A stretch of 64,000 bases of DNA from Prorocentrum cordatum (Eukaryota > Sar > Dinophyceae > Prorocentrales > Prorocentraceae), in contig CAUYUJ010002102.1 of assembly GCA_963575745.1 (NCBI GenBank), positions 288,239 to 352,238 of the forward strand, in the 5' to 3' direction. Below, one piece after another: positions 19,060 to 30,735 of this stretch. Position numbers and translations under genes: made by a program. The notes under the pieces were generated by a model, which worked only from the letters and a program-made list of their open reading frames with translations, was not told the origin of the DNA and made no database searches. Numbering within the stretch: the stretch's first letter is position 1; each line of letters starts with the position of its first letter.

Positions 19060-21420
19060 GACACGAGCATCCAGGAGCAAGAATTGGCATCGCTCAGACG
19101 TGTGCATCTTACATCGGCGCGGGCCATCGAGAAGCATCTTGACTCATCTGGTGAAGCATAAGCGCACGACATCGAAACGTGCACGGGGAATGGACGTCCG
19201 AGCGATGGCGAGATGAGGAACACTGACACGCGGGGAGTTCTGGTGTCTTTGCCTGTCCGTCTGCGCGTCCCTCGCCGCGCGCCGGGCGCCGGGGCCTGCT
19301 GCGCCACAAGACGCGGGAGCGTGCTGACCCCGGGGCCGCCCGCCTCGTCCATTTTTGTTTTTCCCCCGGCCGCGTCCCTGCTTGACCAGTTCAGAGACTT
19401 GCAGAGCATCGCGCGCATCAAGACACGCAGAAAGCGGACCCTCATCGCGCACATGACAGACCAAGACGGCGCCAAGCGCACGACAAGACAAGACAGTGCT
19501 GCCGTTTTCGCAGAATTTTGCGAGCACCTTTACCATTCAACGGCAGAGTCGACGCAGCAAGAACGGCCCGACGACGACCTCCCACCTTTCACAAAAGCAG
19601 AGGTAGACAAGGCGATCAAGGAGCTCCGCCTTGGCAAAGCTCTCGACACCACAGGCCTCAGAGCAGAGATGCTGAAAAAGCGCACGGAAGAACTCAAAGA
19701 AGCATTGCTCCACCTCTACAACACGCCCCTGCAGCCCAACGCTCCGCCACCGGCCAGCTGGAAGAGCATAGTTGACACGGTAATTCCAAAAAGTGGGGAT
19801 CTCACGCTTCCTCAAAATTACCGCCCTATATGCACGATACCGCTGCTTTACAAGCTTTTTCAGCAGGCTGCTTTACAACCGACTCCAACCGGCACTCGAC
19901 TCTCGACAGACAGCTGACCAAGCAGGCTTCAGACCAGGACACTCGACCACCGACCACCTCCTCACATTTCACACTCTTAGAGAGCGAGCGCACGAATGGA
20001 ACCAGAACTTGTGGGTTGCAGCGCTCGACTTAACAAAAGGTTTTGGCACGGTCGAACACGAGAGCATATGGGCAGCACTCAAGGTGCAAGGTGTCCAGCC
20101 AGGATACATCTCTCTACTCCAGCAGTTGTACGAGGGACAGGAAACCACAGTCAAAACGGATGTATCCAGCCAGCCCTTCAGCCTTATACTACGGGGCACG
20201 AAACAAGGGGGCCCGCGCAGCTCCCTCCTCTTTAACGCTCTTCTACAACACATTCTAGAACCGCTGATCACCCAATGGCAAAAGAAGGGCAAGGGCGTTC
20301 AGCTGGGGCGAACCGCCGCCACCACACTCACCAACCTTCGCTTCGCCGACGACGTGCTCTTAACCAGTCAGACTCTCCCGCGCCTCACAACGATGCTGGA
20401 AGATATTGTGCGTTCGGCGCAACCACACGGACTCGAACTGCACCCTTCCAAGACCAAGATATTGAGCAACCGTACGAGAAAGACCGGCAGGGCGAGCTCG
20501 CGCACGGCGCGCGCTGAGGGCATGGACAGGACATCGACATCTTGCCACACGAGGGCAACATCAAATACCTCGGCCAACTCATCAGCTTCCACGACGCGAC
20601 GGAGACAGAGATCCACCACCGCACGAGAACCGCATGGGCATCATTCATTTCACACAAACAGGAGCTGACCAGCAAGCGCTACCCGCTGGCGCACAGGTTT
20701 CGGCTTTTCAACAGCACAGTTGCACCGACGGCGCTTTACGGAGCAGAGACCTGGACGCTTACGGAACCTCTCCAGCAACACCTGCGACGAACGCAACGAC
20801 GCATGCTCCGCATGATCACCAAAACGACACGGCGACGCACCACTCGCAGCACAGTCCCTCGCAATAACCGAAGCGGCACGGACGACGGCACGACCAACGA
20901 AACACCTGGCGACGGCCCCAACGCAACCGACAGCAGCGACGACGCAGACAGCAACGCAGCACAGCAAGACGCAGCATATCCACACAGCGAGAGCAACGAC
21001 AATGACGACGACAACGAGGACAAGCTAGAGCCCTGGGTCGAGTATATACAGCGAGCAACACGGAGTGCAGAGCAGCTCATGCAGCACCACCTAGTCGCAA
21101 TTTGGGAGACAGCTCGCAGACAGAAGTCGTGGCGTATGGCGTCGGGGGTTGCTAACCATGACCCCACCAGGTGGACCTGGCGCGCACTCCACTGGCAACC
21201 AGGAGAGAACCCACTCCAACGCGGACAACGACAGCAAGGCGGCCAGCGAAAACGCTGGGAAGACGACTTCGTCAAGTTCCCCCAACAAAACAACCCCGAC
21301 CAGCATCCAACGCCCACACCGACTACAAAAGGCCAACTCAACGACTTCACCTGGATTCGCACGGCCCAAAACACCACCACCTGGTCGACACTCGAACGGC
21401 AATACGCACACCCCACGTAA
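19060..21420 (+). pseudogene. LINE (non-LTR) reverse transcriptase, broken by two frameshifts
   Basis: Three successive frames make one LINE protein. The first (to about 19855) has PQNYRPICTIPLLYKLF (RT motifs 1-2). At a run of five T (19856-19860) the frame shifts into DQAGFRPGHSTTDHLL, then motif A (WVAALDLTKGFGTVEHE), motif B (GTKQGGPRSSLLFN) and motif C LRFADDVLL (FADD at about 20342-20353). A second shift at about 20510-20530 leads to IKYLGQLISF, YGAETWT and a C-terminal region ending WIRTAQNTTTWSTLERQYAH, typical of LINE ends. The catalytic Asp of motif A and both in motif C are kept, but the usual FD of motif A is FG. No complete endonuclease is seen upstream; the frame before 19213 (ASLRRVHLTSARAIEKHL) may be the linker, so the copy looks 5'-truncated. 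It is probably inactive unless the shifts are sequencing errors. Confidence 0.85.
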
Positions 21421-21689
21421 CGGCACTACGCCGACATCCACATCCAGGACGTCCCTCCTCCTTCCTCCGTCGCAGATGTTCTATTGTTTCGCTGTCCATA
21501 TGCATGATCGCGTGTAATCCATACGTAAAGGTTTGAAGAGGCTTCGGCCTCCTCCACCAGGTCTCGAGCAGGCCCGGACAGCTGTCCGCAGTGGTGGTTC
21601 TCCTCCTCCTTCTCCTGCATCCTGCATGGCGGCACACTTCGGCCCAACGGCACCCCCGTTCACGTCATCCATCGCCAGCGCAGTCCCCC

Positions 21690-21860
21690 TATGCTTCAGT
21701 CGGGCCTGTCCCTCTACAAGAGGAATGTTCAGAAACAGTAGAAACATATAGTCTGGGGGCGATTGTTTGACTATTTCTGCACATGTTTTGAGTCATGTTT
21801 GGGGTGCTTTTCATTTGTCGTCCAAAATCGGCCTGTAGGGGGACGGGCCCGACCTGAGCC
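21690..21860. mobile_element. MITE family C, copy 1
   Basis: The ends are CAGTCGGGCCTGTCCCTCTA at the left and CCTGTAGGGGGACGGGCCCGAC at the right, inverted. The interior is AT-rich (ATGTTTTGAGTCATGTTTGG..TCGTCCAAAATC). The same TIR occurs at 25393-25540 and 42325-42490, with a single end at 24107. The target duplication is not clear. Confidence 0.75.
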
Positions 21861-24105
21861 TAGCCGTTGAATTCGAAAGAACGCTGGTGCGCGTCCCCGG
21901 GGCGCCTCTCCGGTGCAGCTCTCGCCCTCCCCGCCTCGGCTTGCCGGGGCAGCGAGGGCAGGGCCGCGCCCCTCCCCCCACGCGCTCGCTCCCGCCGTGC
22001 TTCGTCCCCTCGACGCCGGTCCGGCTCGGGTGTGCTCCGCCTCTTGGGCCAGGGCTCCTCTCGGCTCCGCCGCTTCGGTCAGCGTCGACGTCGACGCTGT
22101 TTCCGATGCCGATCTGGTGCGGCTTCGGCTTCCGATGTGGGCTCTGGCTTCTCCGTGGAGGCCTGCTAGCCTGCCGAATTCCGCCGATGCGGCTTTTCCC
22201 GACGCGGCTGCCGATGCCCGCTGATCCGATTCTCTTCGGTAGCCGATCCGACTTCCCGATTCGGTTCTGGATCCTCCTCCCCAGACGCCCGACGTCGCGA
22301 TTTTGAGGCGCGGCGCGGCAGAGGCAGTCCGCACGCGCGCGCGGGCGGGCCGGGGGACGGCAGGCGAAAAAGTTGTCCGACGGCAAGAGAGGGAGACAAA
22401 GACGGAGGGGCGGCAGCGGGGGAAGGGAATTGATGGATAGCGTTCAGGCGGCGGCAGTCGCCGCTGAGCGGCCGGGGCGGCCAGCCAGCGCTGCACCCCT
22501 GGCAGCGGGCGCTGGTTGGCGTCGCGGCCACACCCACGGGTTGGGGCAGACGCAGCAGCGGAAAGAGCCGCAGCCACAACGAGGTGGATCTTGTTCAGAG
22601 GAGGGCCCCTCGTCGGGTGTTACCAGAAGCGCCCCTGGCCCAAGATGCCCACAGGACTTCCAGGGAGACCCCGGCGGCCTCCAGAGCACCCCATCAAGAG
22701 GCCCAGAGGGGCCCCGGGGGCTCCGAGATGGCCCCAGAAGCTGGGAGCACCTGGGTCCTGGGGCACCCTTCGCACCCCCCGGCCTCGGGGGGGAACCCAT
22801 CGACATCGACATGAGCACTTTGGTTTTGTGGCTGCGGTCGATTTGGCCGTCCCGGGGCGCCACATCGACCACGACCAATACGAAGCTGGCGTCGGTGTTC
22901 CAACAGATGTTGGCATGCGCAAGACATCCCCCCCAGGGTGTGTCATCGATGTGGCTGTGGTCGCTTGCAGTCCCCGTAGAGTCGTGCGCGACGTGGTTCT
23001 CCAGAGGGTCTGACCTCTTCCTGGGGCCTGGCTTCTCATCCGGGGCCGATTTGGGACGGCCCCGCGGAGCCTGGCGCGAGGACCCCCCGGAGGACGCGGA
23101 GGACGCAAAGCTTTACGCCGTGCTTGTTTTCCTTCGTTGCGCGAGGATGGCAGGGCCATGCATGGACCCAAGCACAGACCTCCAGAGGCACCCAGCTCAC
23201 CAGCCTGAAACAACACCCGATCCCTATGATCGGCATCGCCTTGTCTCGATGCCGATCTTAAGGATGCCCTCGATGTTCGAGGGCGCATCCCTGAGGTTGG
23301 CATCGCTTTCTAGATGTCACTCTTTAGGATAGGGATAAGTCTAGGCCTCCCAGATGGGGTCGGGGTAGGTAGGGTCTGAGGATCGCACCGCATAGCCGAT
23401 GCATCGGCGATGCGGCTTGTTGTGGAGCCCCGTTTTCTCCACGCCGACGTCGCCGCTGCATCGCCCACGTCGCCGATACATCGCCGATGCATTCGCGATG
23501 CGGCACGATCCTCTGAGCCCATCTGCTCGGACCCCAAGGGGGAGGCTTCCAATAGATGTAAACCGAGGGGGCCGATAACGCTACTCCCCGGATCTCTCCC
23601 AGGGTGGGAGGCCCAGCAAGGGGAAAACGAGGGAGGCTAGCGGTATGGGTAATTTCTTACTGAATGTAATTGGTTTTAGGGTTTTAACAAATGGTCGCAG
23701 CCACGCAGAGGGGGTGCGTAGCGACGCCCCGAATGCTCGGTCTCCAGTACTTCTACGTGGCGGCGCCCCCGCAGGCACGCAGAGGGCACGCGTGGCGACG
23801 GGGGCGTCGCCACGCAGAGCTTCTGAAGGCCAAACATTCTGAAAGCCAATTGTTCCCACTACTGAAATACTCTTTTCCTCCTCCGATGAGCGACTCGAGG
23901 CTGGCCACCAGCGGAGCCCCCTTTTGGGGCCCGGTGCCCGGCGGGATCGTCGGATCCCAAGAGGCGGGCGGAGCGGGCTCGTGGGGGCGCCGCGCGCACA
24001 GCCCACGGCCCCGCGCGAGGCGTGCCCCCCCCCCCCGCCCCCCGGCCGCGCTCGGGCCACCCGGTCGGCGGGCGGGCGGCACTCCTGTCGGAGGCACCTC
24101 TTTTA
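21861..24105. other. Long gene-free stretch, GC-rich
   Basis: No exon, domain or tandem array of note. Between 23380 and 23510 there is a cluster of short palindromic words built on GCATCGGCGATGCGG and CGCCGATGCAT. Frames of more than 200 codons in 21.8-23.3 kb are Arg/Pro/Ala/Gly-rich on both strands and look like GC-rich noise. Confidence 0.5.
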
Positions 24106-24106
24106 T

Positions 24107-24235
24107 GTCGGGCGTGTCCCCCATACAGGGGGATTTGCGACGAAAAATAAAAGATACCCCAAAGATACCCCCAAAAGGTCCAAACATACTCGAAAAATAA
24201 TCCCTGGGCTGTTTTTGGATTATGTTGTGATGATT
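24107..24235. mobile_element. MITE family C, left end only
   Basis: TGTCGGGCGTGTCCCCCATACAGGGGGATTTGCGACGAAA is the TIR of the family C elements, followed by AT-rich sequence. No opposite end is found, so this is a truncated copy. Confidence 0.55.
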
Positions 24236-24329
24236 TGGGTCTTTTATTTAATCGCTTCGCTCATTCCGCCAGCCCATACAGTCTCATGTCTGCCGTTTGC
24301 CCGAGGGCCTGGTGTCAATGCGGCGCTTT

Positions 24330-24690
24330 GGGGGTTCCTGGGGCCGCTTGGGGGACTCCTGGGGCGCTCGGGGGGGCATTTGGGGGGCCTCCTGGGGCCG
24401 CTTGGGGGACTCTTGGGGGCCTCCTGAGGGCCTCGTGGGGGCCTCTTGGGGCCTCTTAGGGGCCTCTTGGGGCCTCGTAGGGGCTTCTTAGGGCCGAGGG
24501 CTCGAAATGTTGTTTCGTGTTCCCTCTCTGGGGCCCCTTTGGGGGCGTTCTTGGGGCCCTCTTGGACCGTCTTGGAGGCTTCTTGGGCCGTCTTCGAGCC
24601 CTCTTGGGCCATCTTGGGGCCCTCTTGGGGGCCTCTTGGGCCCTCTTGGGGCGATCTTGGGGGCCTCTTGGGCCGTCTTGGGGCGTCGGG
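24330..24690. repeat. CTTGGGGGCC degenerate tandem array
   Basis: About 360 bases of units such as CCTCTTGGGGC and CGTCTTGGGCC, reading as Leu/Gly/Trp-rich peptide on the plus strand and Pro/Arg-rich on the minus strand. Related to the arrays at 7070, 17780, 29225, 33245 and 34110. Confidence 0.8.
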
Positions 24691-24917
24691 AAGCCGAACA
24701 GGTGGAAGCTCCAAAATCTCTCAAAAACCTAAGGAAAAACAAGCGGGGCCAGAAGCCAGCGGGGCTCTCAAATCGTGGACCGGCCATGGATCTCGCCGCC
24801 GCCCTGTGTCAGGTGAGGCATCCTCCAGGGCCTGACGCCTCCTGGGAACACTGCTTGACCAACGCCCCCACCGTGGGTCACACCAGCTGGGGGACACACG
24901 GTCACGTAAACATAAAC

Positions 24918-25040
24918 TTGTGGCGCCCCGCGCGGGCTCCCCCGATCCGCGCGGGGTCCCCCTGGCGGCTCCCTCCGCGCGCCCAGGGAGGGGGCTTCAG
25001 GGCCGATCCGAGAAACCGGCGCGGACCTCTGCACGCGTCT
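24918..25040. repeat. MITE-like family L, copy 2
   Basis: GATCCGCGCGGGGTCCCCCTGG..CGCGCGCCCAGGGAGGGGGC..CCGATCCGAGAAACCGGCGCGGACC corresponds to the right half and centre of the family L element at 41081-41262. Confidence 0.55.
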
Positions 25041-25392
25041 ATAGTCTATACGCCTCGCCCTCGAGGCATCGGTGGGCTGGCGCTTCGCGTGTTCCCTGCC
25101 CTTCCCTCTCCTTCCTTCTCCTTCCCTCTCATCGAGATCCGAAGCTGTTTACGTACGTTCTGATCCAAACCGTTCGAGGACGCTCGCTTTCTGGAGCACT
25201 CCGAGAGGGCCGCGCGGCGCCCGAGGCACGCCTCGGAGCCGCCAGGCCTCGGAGGAGTCCGAGGCATGCCGATCCCGGTTCGCCCCGAGGCTGCCCCCGT
25301 TTCTCGTGTCGGGGGCCGTGGCTCGTGGGCAGCCGGGGCCGAAGTGAGTCCGAGGCGGGAACGTGTCCGCATGATCTCAGGCGGTGAGATCT

Positions 25393-25540
25393 GTACTTCA
25401 GTCGGGCGTGTCCCTCTACAGGAGGAGTATTCAAAGTAGTCAAAAATAGTTCGGGAACGATGTTTGGAATCTTTTGGGTTTTTTTTTCGTCCAAAGTACC
25501 CCTGCAGGGAGACAGGCCCGACCTAAATCTATACACCTCC
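25393..25540. mobile_element. MITE family C, copy 2
   Basis: The left end is CAGTCGGGCGTGTCCCTCTA and the right end, CCTGCAGGGAGACAGGCCCGACC, is its inverse. The interior is AT-rich, ending TTTTTTTTCGTCCAAAGTAC. No ORF. Confidence 0.75.
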
Positions 25541-26744
25541 GCTGCCTCTGGCCCATCCTGGGCCCGAGGGGCAGTACAGGGGTCGACCCCTGAGCGGTCT
25601 TCGGGCGATGTCGTGGGCCGCGTTCGTTCCGATTCCGCTTTGCAGCAGAGGCGGAGGGGAGCCAGAGCGGGGGAAGCACAAACGCAGCACGAGCACGAAA
25701 AACACGGTTCGGGTCGCTCCCTTGGGGGCAGCACGCGTGCCTCCCTGGCTGAGCCAGGAGGGCGTGCAATTACACTGCGCTCCCGGGCCCGGGAGGAGGC
25801 GCCTGGCCAGGGGCAGCGGACATGTATCTGTATGGTTGTGGAGGACGGTCAGTGGAGAGGAAGCGTGTTGCCAAATAAGTTCCAGATGTCTAAAGCATGT
25901 GTCAAGCATGTTATAAACATGTGAAAACTATGTTTTAAACATGTTCAGAACATGCTTCCGACATTTTTAACACACTTAATTCAAGTTCAATGATAGGACT
26001 GTTGGGGTGTCCATTGTCGTGACATCCACAAATGTATGGGCCCCGTCGCCGTGCAGCCACCGCCTGGGAGGTCGAGCTTCGGGGACCTGGCGGCGGAGGG
26101 CGAACTTCGGGGACCTCGGCTGGCTGGCCCTGGGAAGGGAGGCGAAGATCTCCGCACCCACCGCCCGCCGAGGTCCCCACAGCTCGAGATCCCCGGGCGG
26201 CGGCCATGAACAAACTCCCACAGCGTGACAAGGACCACTCTCGGCTCAGGAGGGGCTCGTGGTTCTCGGCCGCACCCGGACCCTGTGTCGGGGGACCTAT
26301 CCCAAGGGCGCCCTCGAGGGCGCGAAGTTATTCGCGCTTCGCGCTTCGCGGTTCGGCTCCGATTCCTCCTCGTCCTCCTCTTCTCCCCTGGGAGGCGGCG
26401 CGAGAGCGCGAAGTTATTCGCACTTCGCGCTTCGCGCAGCGCGAAGCGCGAAGTTGGGAGCCCTTATATCCGTGCCCGAGGCTCGCCGTAGCCAGAAAAA
26501 GCCCTTTCGCCCCTCACGTCGGCGCCGGGCATGGCGGCACGCGGACTGTGCCCGCGGCCTCGCAGGTCGGACTCCTCGGCGCCGCGACCGCACGAACACG
26601 GGGCGTGCTTCGAGCGGATGCCCCTCCTCCTCCTCCTCCTCCTCCTCCTCCTCCTCCTCCTCCTCCTCCTCCTCCTCGCCCACGGGATTGCGCATCCACC
26701 GGATCGCGCCTGGGTGTCCAGACCGTGAGGCTCGGGGGCAACGA
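25541..26744. other. Gene-free stretch with small palindromes and (CTC)n
   Basis: Palindromic CGCTTCGCG words cluster at 26320-26460, with GCGAAGTTATTCGCGCTTCG twice in related form. (CTC)n lies at about 26623-26680. Around 25870-25990 there is an AT-rich patch with repeated ACATGTT/AACATG words. No gene seen. Confidence 0.5.
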
Positions 26745-26945
26745 TCGGGGGGGATAGGCACAGGGGAGATGCATCGGCCCCCAATATCGTCCGTTCCTCG
26801 CCGATAGGGGCCCGATAGCCCCACCTTGCCCAGGAACGTGCGGCGGATTCGCTATCGGGGGCCTATCGCCGCTCTATCGGCGATGTATCGCTGATTCCGG
26901 GTCGATGTTTCCCCCACCCCCCCCCTATGCCAGTCCCCAGCCCAG
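26745..26945. repeat. Dispersed repeat family G, copy 2
   Basis: GGGGGGGATAGG..CATCGGCCCCCAATATCG..GGGCCCGATAGCC..GATTCGCTATCGGGGGCC..ATCGGCGATGTATCGC..TCGATGTTTCCCCC, in the same order as 5500-5690 and 44845-45020. Confidence 0.7.
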
Positions 26946-27254
26946 TATCATTGCCCCTCACCCGTATTCTTGCGCAGCGCACCGCGGCAGGGCGTTGCTC
27001 ATGACGCATTCGCATCAACTACAGTCAAACCGATGCTAAGGATGGGTAACCTTCCCAAGGGTACCCTTGCGTTCGTGCCTCTTAGGTCCATCCCTTCACC
27101 ACTTTCGATGGCCCGCCACGCTCGCAGAAGTTTCAGCATGCGTCCAAGGGACTTATGCATCCTTGCCCCGCAGCCTACTGATTGGTTTTGACCGCGCTAC
27201 GCCTTCGTCGCCGTCGCTGTGATCTGGCGATGTTTGCTCGCGTTTGGTAAGAAT

Positions 27255-27390
27255 CGGCCACGCGCGAAGGCTTCTTAGACGCACCCTTGTTTCTTAGAGG
27301 GCGCGGGCCTTGTCTGTAGATAAAGGGCCGGTGCCTTCTGAGAAGCGGCCTCCTTCTAAGAAGCCCTCCCTCCCTACATCTCACCCTTCT
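27255..27390. repeat. Hairpin/MITE-like family M, copy 2
   Basis: GCGAAGGCTTCTTAGACGC at the left pairs with CTTCTAAGAAGCCCTCC at the right. The centre, GGGCGCGGGCCTTGTCTGTAGATAAAGGGCC, matches the copy at 16905-17014. Confidence 0.65.
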
Positions 27391-27714
27391 CTGCGCGCCG
27401 CCAACATACGTGGCGGGCTCTGGACGCCCTGAACCCGGAGGGGAAGGGGCCCAGGGACACGAGCAAGTGGGCACGGATCCCAGGCTGCCCCGTACCTCCA
27501 ACATTCCCCGAATCTTCGTCTCCCCCCCCACCTCCAGCACCCTCCACCTTCCCCTCCGCGCGCCGCCGAGAGAAGCCACGGCGGGCCTCCGCCCCCCTCG
27601 CCACGTCGGTGCACCGCGCCCCGGGGGCTGGCCGGGAGCGCGTGCGGAGCGCGCGGGGCGGCCTGTCCGCTGCCGGGGTCGGTCCGGGGCCGTCGGCGGG
27701 GTGGCGCCCCCCCC

Positions 27715-27834
27715 TCCTCCTTCCTTCTCCTCCTCCTCCTCCTCCTCCTCCTCCTCCTCCTCCTCCTCCTCCTCCTCCTCCTCCTCCTCCTCCTCCTCCT
27801 CCTCCTCCTCCTCCTCCTCCTCTCCTCCTCCTCC

Positions 27835-27865
<31 letters not shown>
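27715..27865. repeat. Pure (CTC)n array
   Basis: About 150 bases of nearly uninterrupted CTC. On the minus strand this gives the Glu/Gly/Arg homopolymer frames of this region. Not a gene. Confidence 0.95.
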
Positions 27866-28120
27866 GTCTCTTCGCTCGCGGCGGGCTCGCGTGTCGACCG
27901 GCGGCGGCCCCGCCGCCAGGCCCAGAACGCCACCGACTGCCTGCCAGCCCCGGTGTTGCGACGCAGGCAGCAGCAGCACGATCCAAAGCGTTTTGGGTGC
28001 GGCGAGATATTTTCCTGTTGCGCCTCCACCCTCAGCAGATAGCTCCTGACATAGTCTTCTGACCTGGTAGCTCTGCGAGGATGTCTGGGTCACACGGTTC
28101 TCCTGTGAGACGTCTGGCAG

Positions 28121-28187
28121 CAAGCGCCCCCGCTTCCAGCTGGACGAGAACGGCGACGGCAAGCTCAATTTGCAGGAGCTGAAGGCT
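28121..28187 (+). CDS. EF-hand exon (second EF-hand, probably same gene as 17070-17164)
   Basis: After ACGTCTGGCAG the frame reads KRPRFQLDENGDGKLNLQEL then KAATT. The loop DENGDGKLNLQE (28143-28178) has Asp, Asn, Asp, Lys (backbone), Asn and Glu at the ligand positions 1, 3, 5, 7, 9 and 12, so it should bind calcium. The exon starts with the third base of a codon, which is the phase left open by the GT donor at 17165; joining them gives FDKAKRPRFQLDENGDG. The end at 28187 assumes a GC donor (GCT|GCAACC), which is uncertain; the frame itself stays open to about 28238. A calmodulin-like protein or the EF-hand tail of a larger enzyme or channel are both possible. Confidence 0.6.
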
Positions 28188-28413
28188 GCAACCACATGCA
28201 TTTCTGGACTTGCCCAACGCTGCTCGTGCTCGCTCTGACACCCGCTCCTTCCACGCCAGCCTCTTTCACCATCTCGTCCACCTTGGCCAGTTCTCCTCGT
28301 TCTCCTGCATCCGTCCTCGCCTCCACCTCTTCGTAATTATCATCCTTTTCCTCGTCGTCCTTCATGAGCGGATCCCTGCTTTTGCCGATCCACCTGGTCC
28401 CCTCCTCGGGGGA

Positions 28414-28566
28414 CGCCACCTGCACACCAACAACGATCCTTGCCAGGCCGATCCTGTATCCAGCATCGGTGTCTGTGCCCTGCTTGCCAAGCGATGAAGG
28501 GGGCGTACACCAATCCTACGCCCAGGATGGGCATGGCGAGTATCAGTGTTGGTGTGTAGGTGGCGA
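28414..28566. mobile_element. TIR element, family E, copy 1
   Basis: CGCCACCTGCACACCAACA at the left and TGTTGGTGTGTAGGTGGCG at the right are inverted. The adjacent GATCCTTGCCAGG resembles the 45269 hairpin. No ORF and no clear target duplication. Confidence 0.6.
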
Positions 28567-29879
28567 CGTCCTGCTTCCTTCTCCTGCCCTCCTCTCACCT
28601 CTTACTCTCGTCCTGTCGACGCGTATCGATTTTAACTTTCGCGCACGTCGCTGCATGATGTCCGACGCCGAGCCAAACCTCTGGGCCGGCTTTGGAGGTC
28701 GTCGCGGCGATCGCGGTGGACACATCGGAGCAAGGTTTTTTGTCAAGGAGTGGCATGCCCCTTCCCAGCCCCCCCTGCGATTTAGACGCGGCTACCAAAT
28801 AGCAACCTAGCAATATAGCGACAGAGAGTTTTATTTTTATGTGCAATATGGGGAGCCGATTTTTTTGGACAGGGGTCGTCCATCACGCAACCAGCATGGT
28901 AGAAACGCTTGGGTCCGAACACGTAGGGCGCTCTAGACAGGGCTCAGATGCTGTCTGAGGATAGGAAGTTGGTCTTTCTTCCCCGGCGGAAGGAAGGCGG
29001 AAGCAACAGTTGTCCATCCCAGAGATGCTAGTTTGCCGGAATTGACGGCTTCAGCAACTGGCCGTGGTGTCACTAGCACGAACGTCGGGGGTCGCTTCCA
29101 TGGAAGCAACAAGTTAGGTGGTAAGGTTTGGACATCCTGGGCAACTCAATCATGTTGACGATTGGACCGTCAACAAAACAAAGGATGTTCTCGATTCCCC
29201 CCCTCCCAGAAGCCTGAACAACAACTCGTCTGACTCTCTTGGGGTGTTGTGGGGGGCCTTGCTGTGGGGACCTCTTAGAGCACTTGTGGGCGCCTCCTTG
29301 GCGGTCTAGGGCTCTCTTGGATGTATGTTGGAAACCATATTGAACCAAGTTGGGCCATGCTGCTCGAGCTTAGAGGCTATCCCGGGATATTCTGGACCAT
29401 GCCATCTGACTGTGTACGGATAGAGGAGCTCCATGCATCATATACATATATATATATATATATGTAATATGTATATATCATTGGATCGCGATCTCAACGG
29501 GGAGGGCTCATAACTAGAGGTGGGAGTTATGGGTTCCTCGTGTCTCCCTCTGTGACCGCCTCTGTCTCCTTCTCCTCCTCATCACCATCAGTTGCTATAG
29601 GTCGCCTAGGGGACACTGGGCTCAAACCAATGACGCGGTGCGGAGCCAGCGTCCTGGCATGGGCTACACTATTGTAGGGGGAATGGAGGAGCCAAGTCAG
29701 CGCTGTACACCTGGGACGTTCAGAAGGTAGAAGCTCGAGACTCTGCTTCTTGATTGGCAGATCCCTGAATAACGACCCCATGTACGACCACACGCTGATG
29801 GCGATCGAGGCGTCGGCAAATGCGTTGAAGCACGCACGCGATGGAGCAGACATGAGGGCGCTGGGCAGCGGATTCAGCA
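28567..29879. other. Gene-free stretch
   Basis: A short CTTGGGG array at about 29225-29320 and a (TA)n patch with ATATATATGTAATATGTATATA at about 29446-29478. Nothing else recognised. Confidence 0.5.
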
Positions 29880-30735
29880 GCGCAGCACAAGGGTTTGCAA
29901 CGAGGTGGACCTGAATCCTTGGCTGGCATGGGGCTGGCTTCCGCGATGGTCATGGCATGCTACAGGCTGAGGTGGCAGCACATCCTACCAGACAGGGTGT
30001 ACAACGACATGGACCACAAGGTAGACCAAGTTGTTGGGGCAGTCTAATGTTTCTAAACTGGCGGGGTCAAGTATTGAAAGGCGCCTGTGAAGGGATGCTA
30101 GCAGACGGCAGGACCTCGAACACCTTTGGAACGGAAGGGTCCTGGGCTGCATCTAGAAGGTCCTACGCCAGACTATGGCATTAAAGCAGGCGGCGAGCTG
30201 CAGGGCGGAGGAGGACGCCCTTCGGTCGAAAGCGCTCGCGCCCGAGCACCGCAGGCAATTACCACCTGCTGCCACGGAGACCAGACAGAGGCGAGGGGCC
30301 CAACGCAATATTGGGGCAGCCTCTCAAGGTGGACCTCTTCACGGACTGCAGCGTGGAAGAGCCATCTCCGTGCTCAGCCAGGGCAGTTTGAGCAGTTGCT
30401 TCAACTGCGAACGACGATGAGCGCGTGGCGCAGCCAGGTCCAATACCATGGCCCCGCCCACAGGAGTCGGGCGCGGCCGAGCTCCAGGGATGCATGGAAG
30501 CGCCGCAATCGTTGGCCGACGGCTACGAGGCTGGCCAGGTGTGGTGTACGCTGTGGAGGAGACCGTATGGCGAGTTGTGGGTGAGGTTTTGGCAGGTGGT
30601 CGGGGATCTCAGGCAGGAGAGCATCCAGATCAAGGTCAAATCGCACGCCACGATCACGGACGTGCTGGCGGAGAGGATTCAAGCTTGATTGGACGGGGGC
30701 AACCACGCTGCTGATAAGAGGGCTCGCGACGGAAC
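29880..30735 (+). pseudogene. LINE relic ending in an RNase H C-terminal piece
   Basis: The clearest part is 30540-30725, where the frame reads ELWVRFWQVV, ESIQIKVKSHATITDVLAER and, after an in-frame TGA at about 30686-30688, LDGGNHAADKRARDGT. KVKSHAT and GN..AD are the last two active-site regions of a retroelement RNase H (His and final Asp). The TGA probably replaces a Trp codon. Upstream frames are broken repeatedly, with no uninterrupted RT visible. It therefore looks like an old copy. Confidence 0.55.

Noticed and set aside
21771-23332. Overlapping 200-320-codon frames at 21.8-23.3 kb
   Set aside because: Arg/Pro/Ala/Gly-rich on both strands, typical of GC-rich noncoding DNA; no domain recognised.
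27175-28029. Poly-Glu / poly-Gly / poly-Arg frames around 27.8 kb
   Set aside because: All three minus frames are open through a pure CTC array, so no one frame is favoured.
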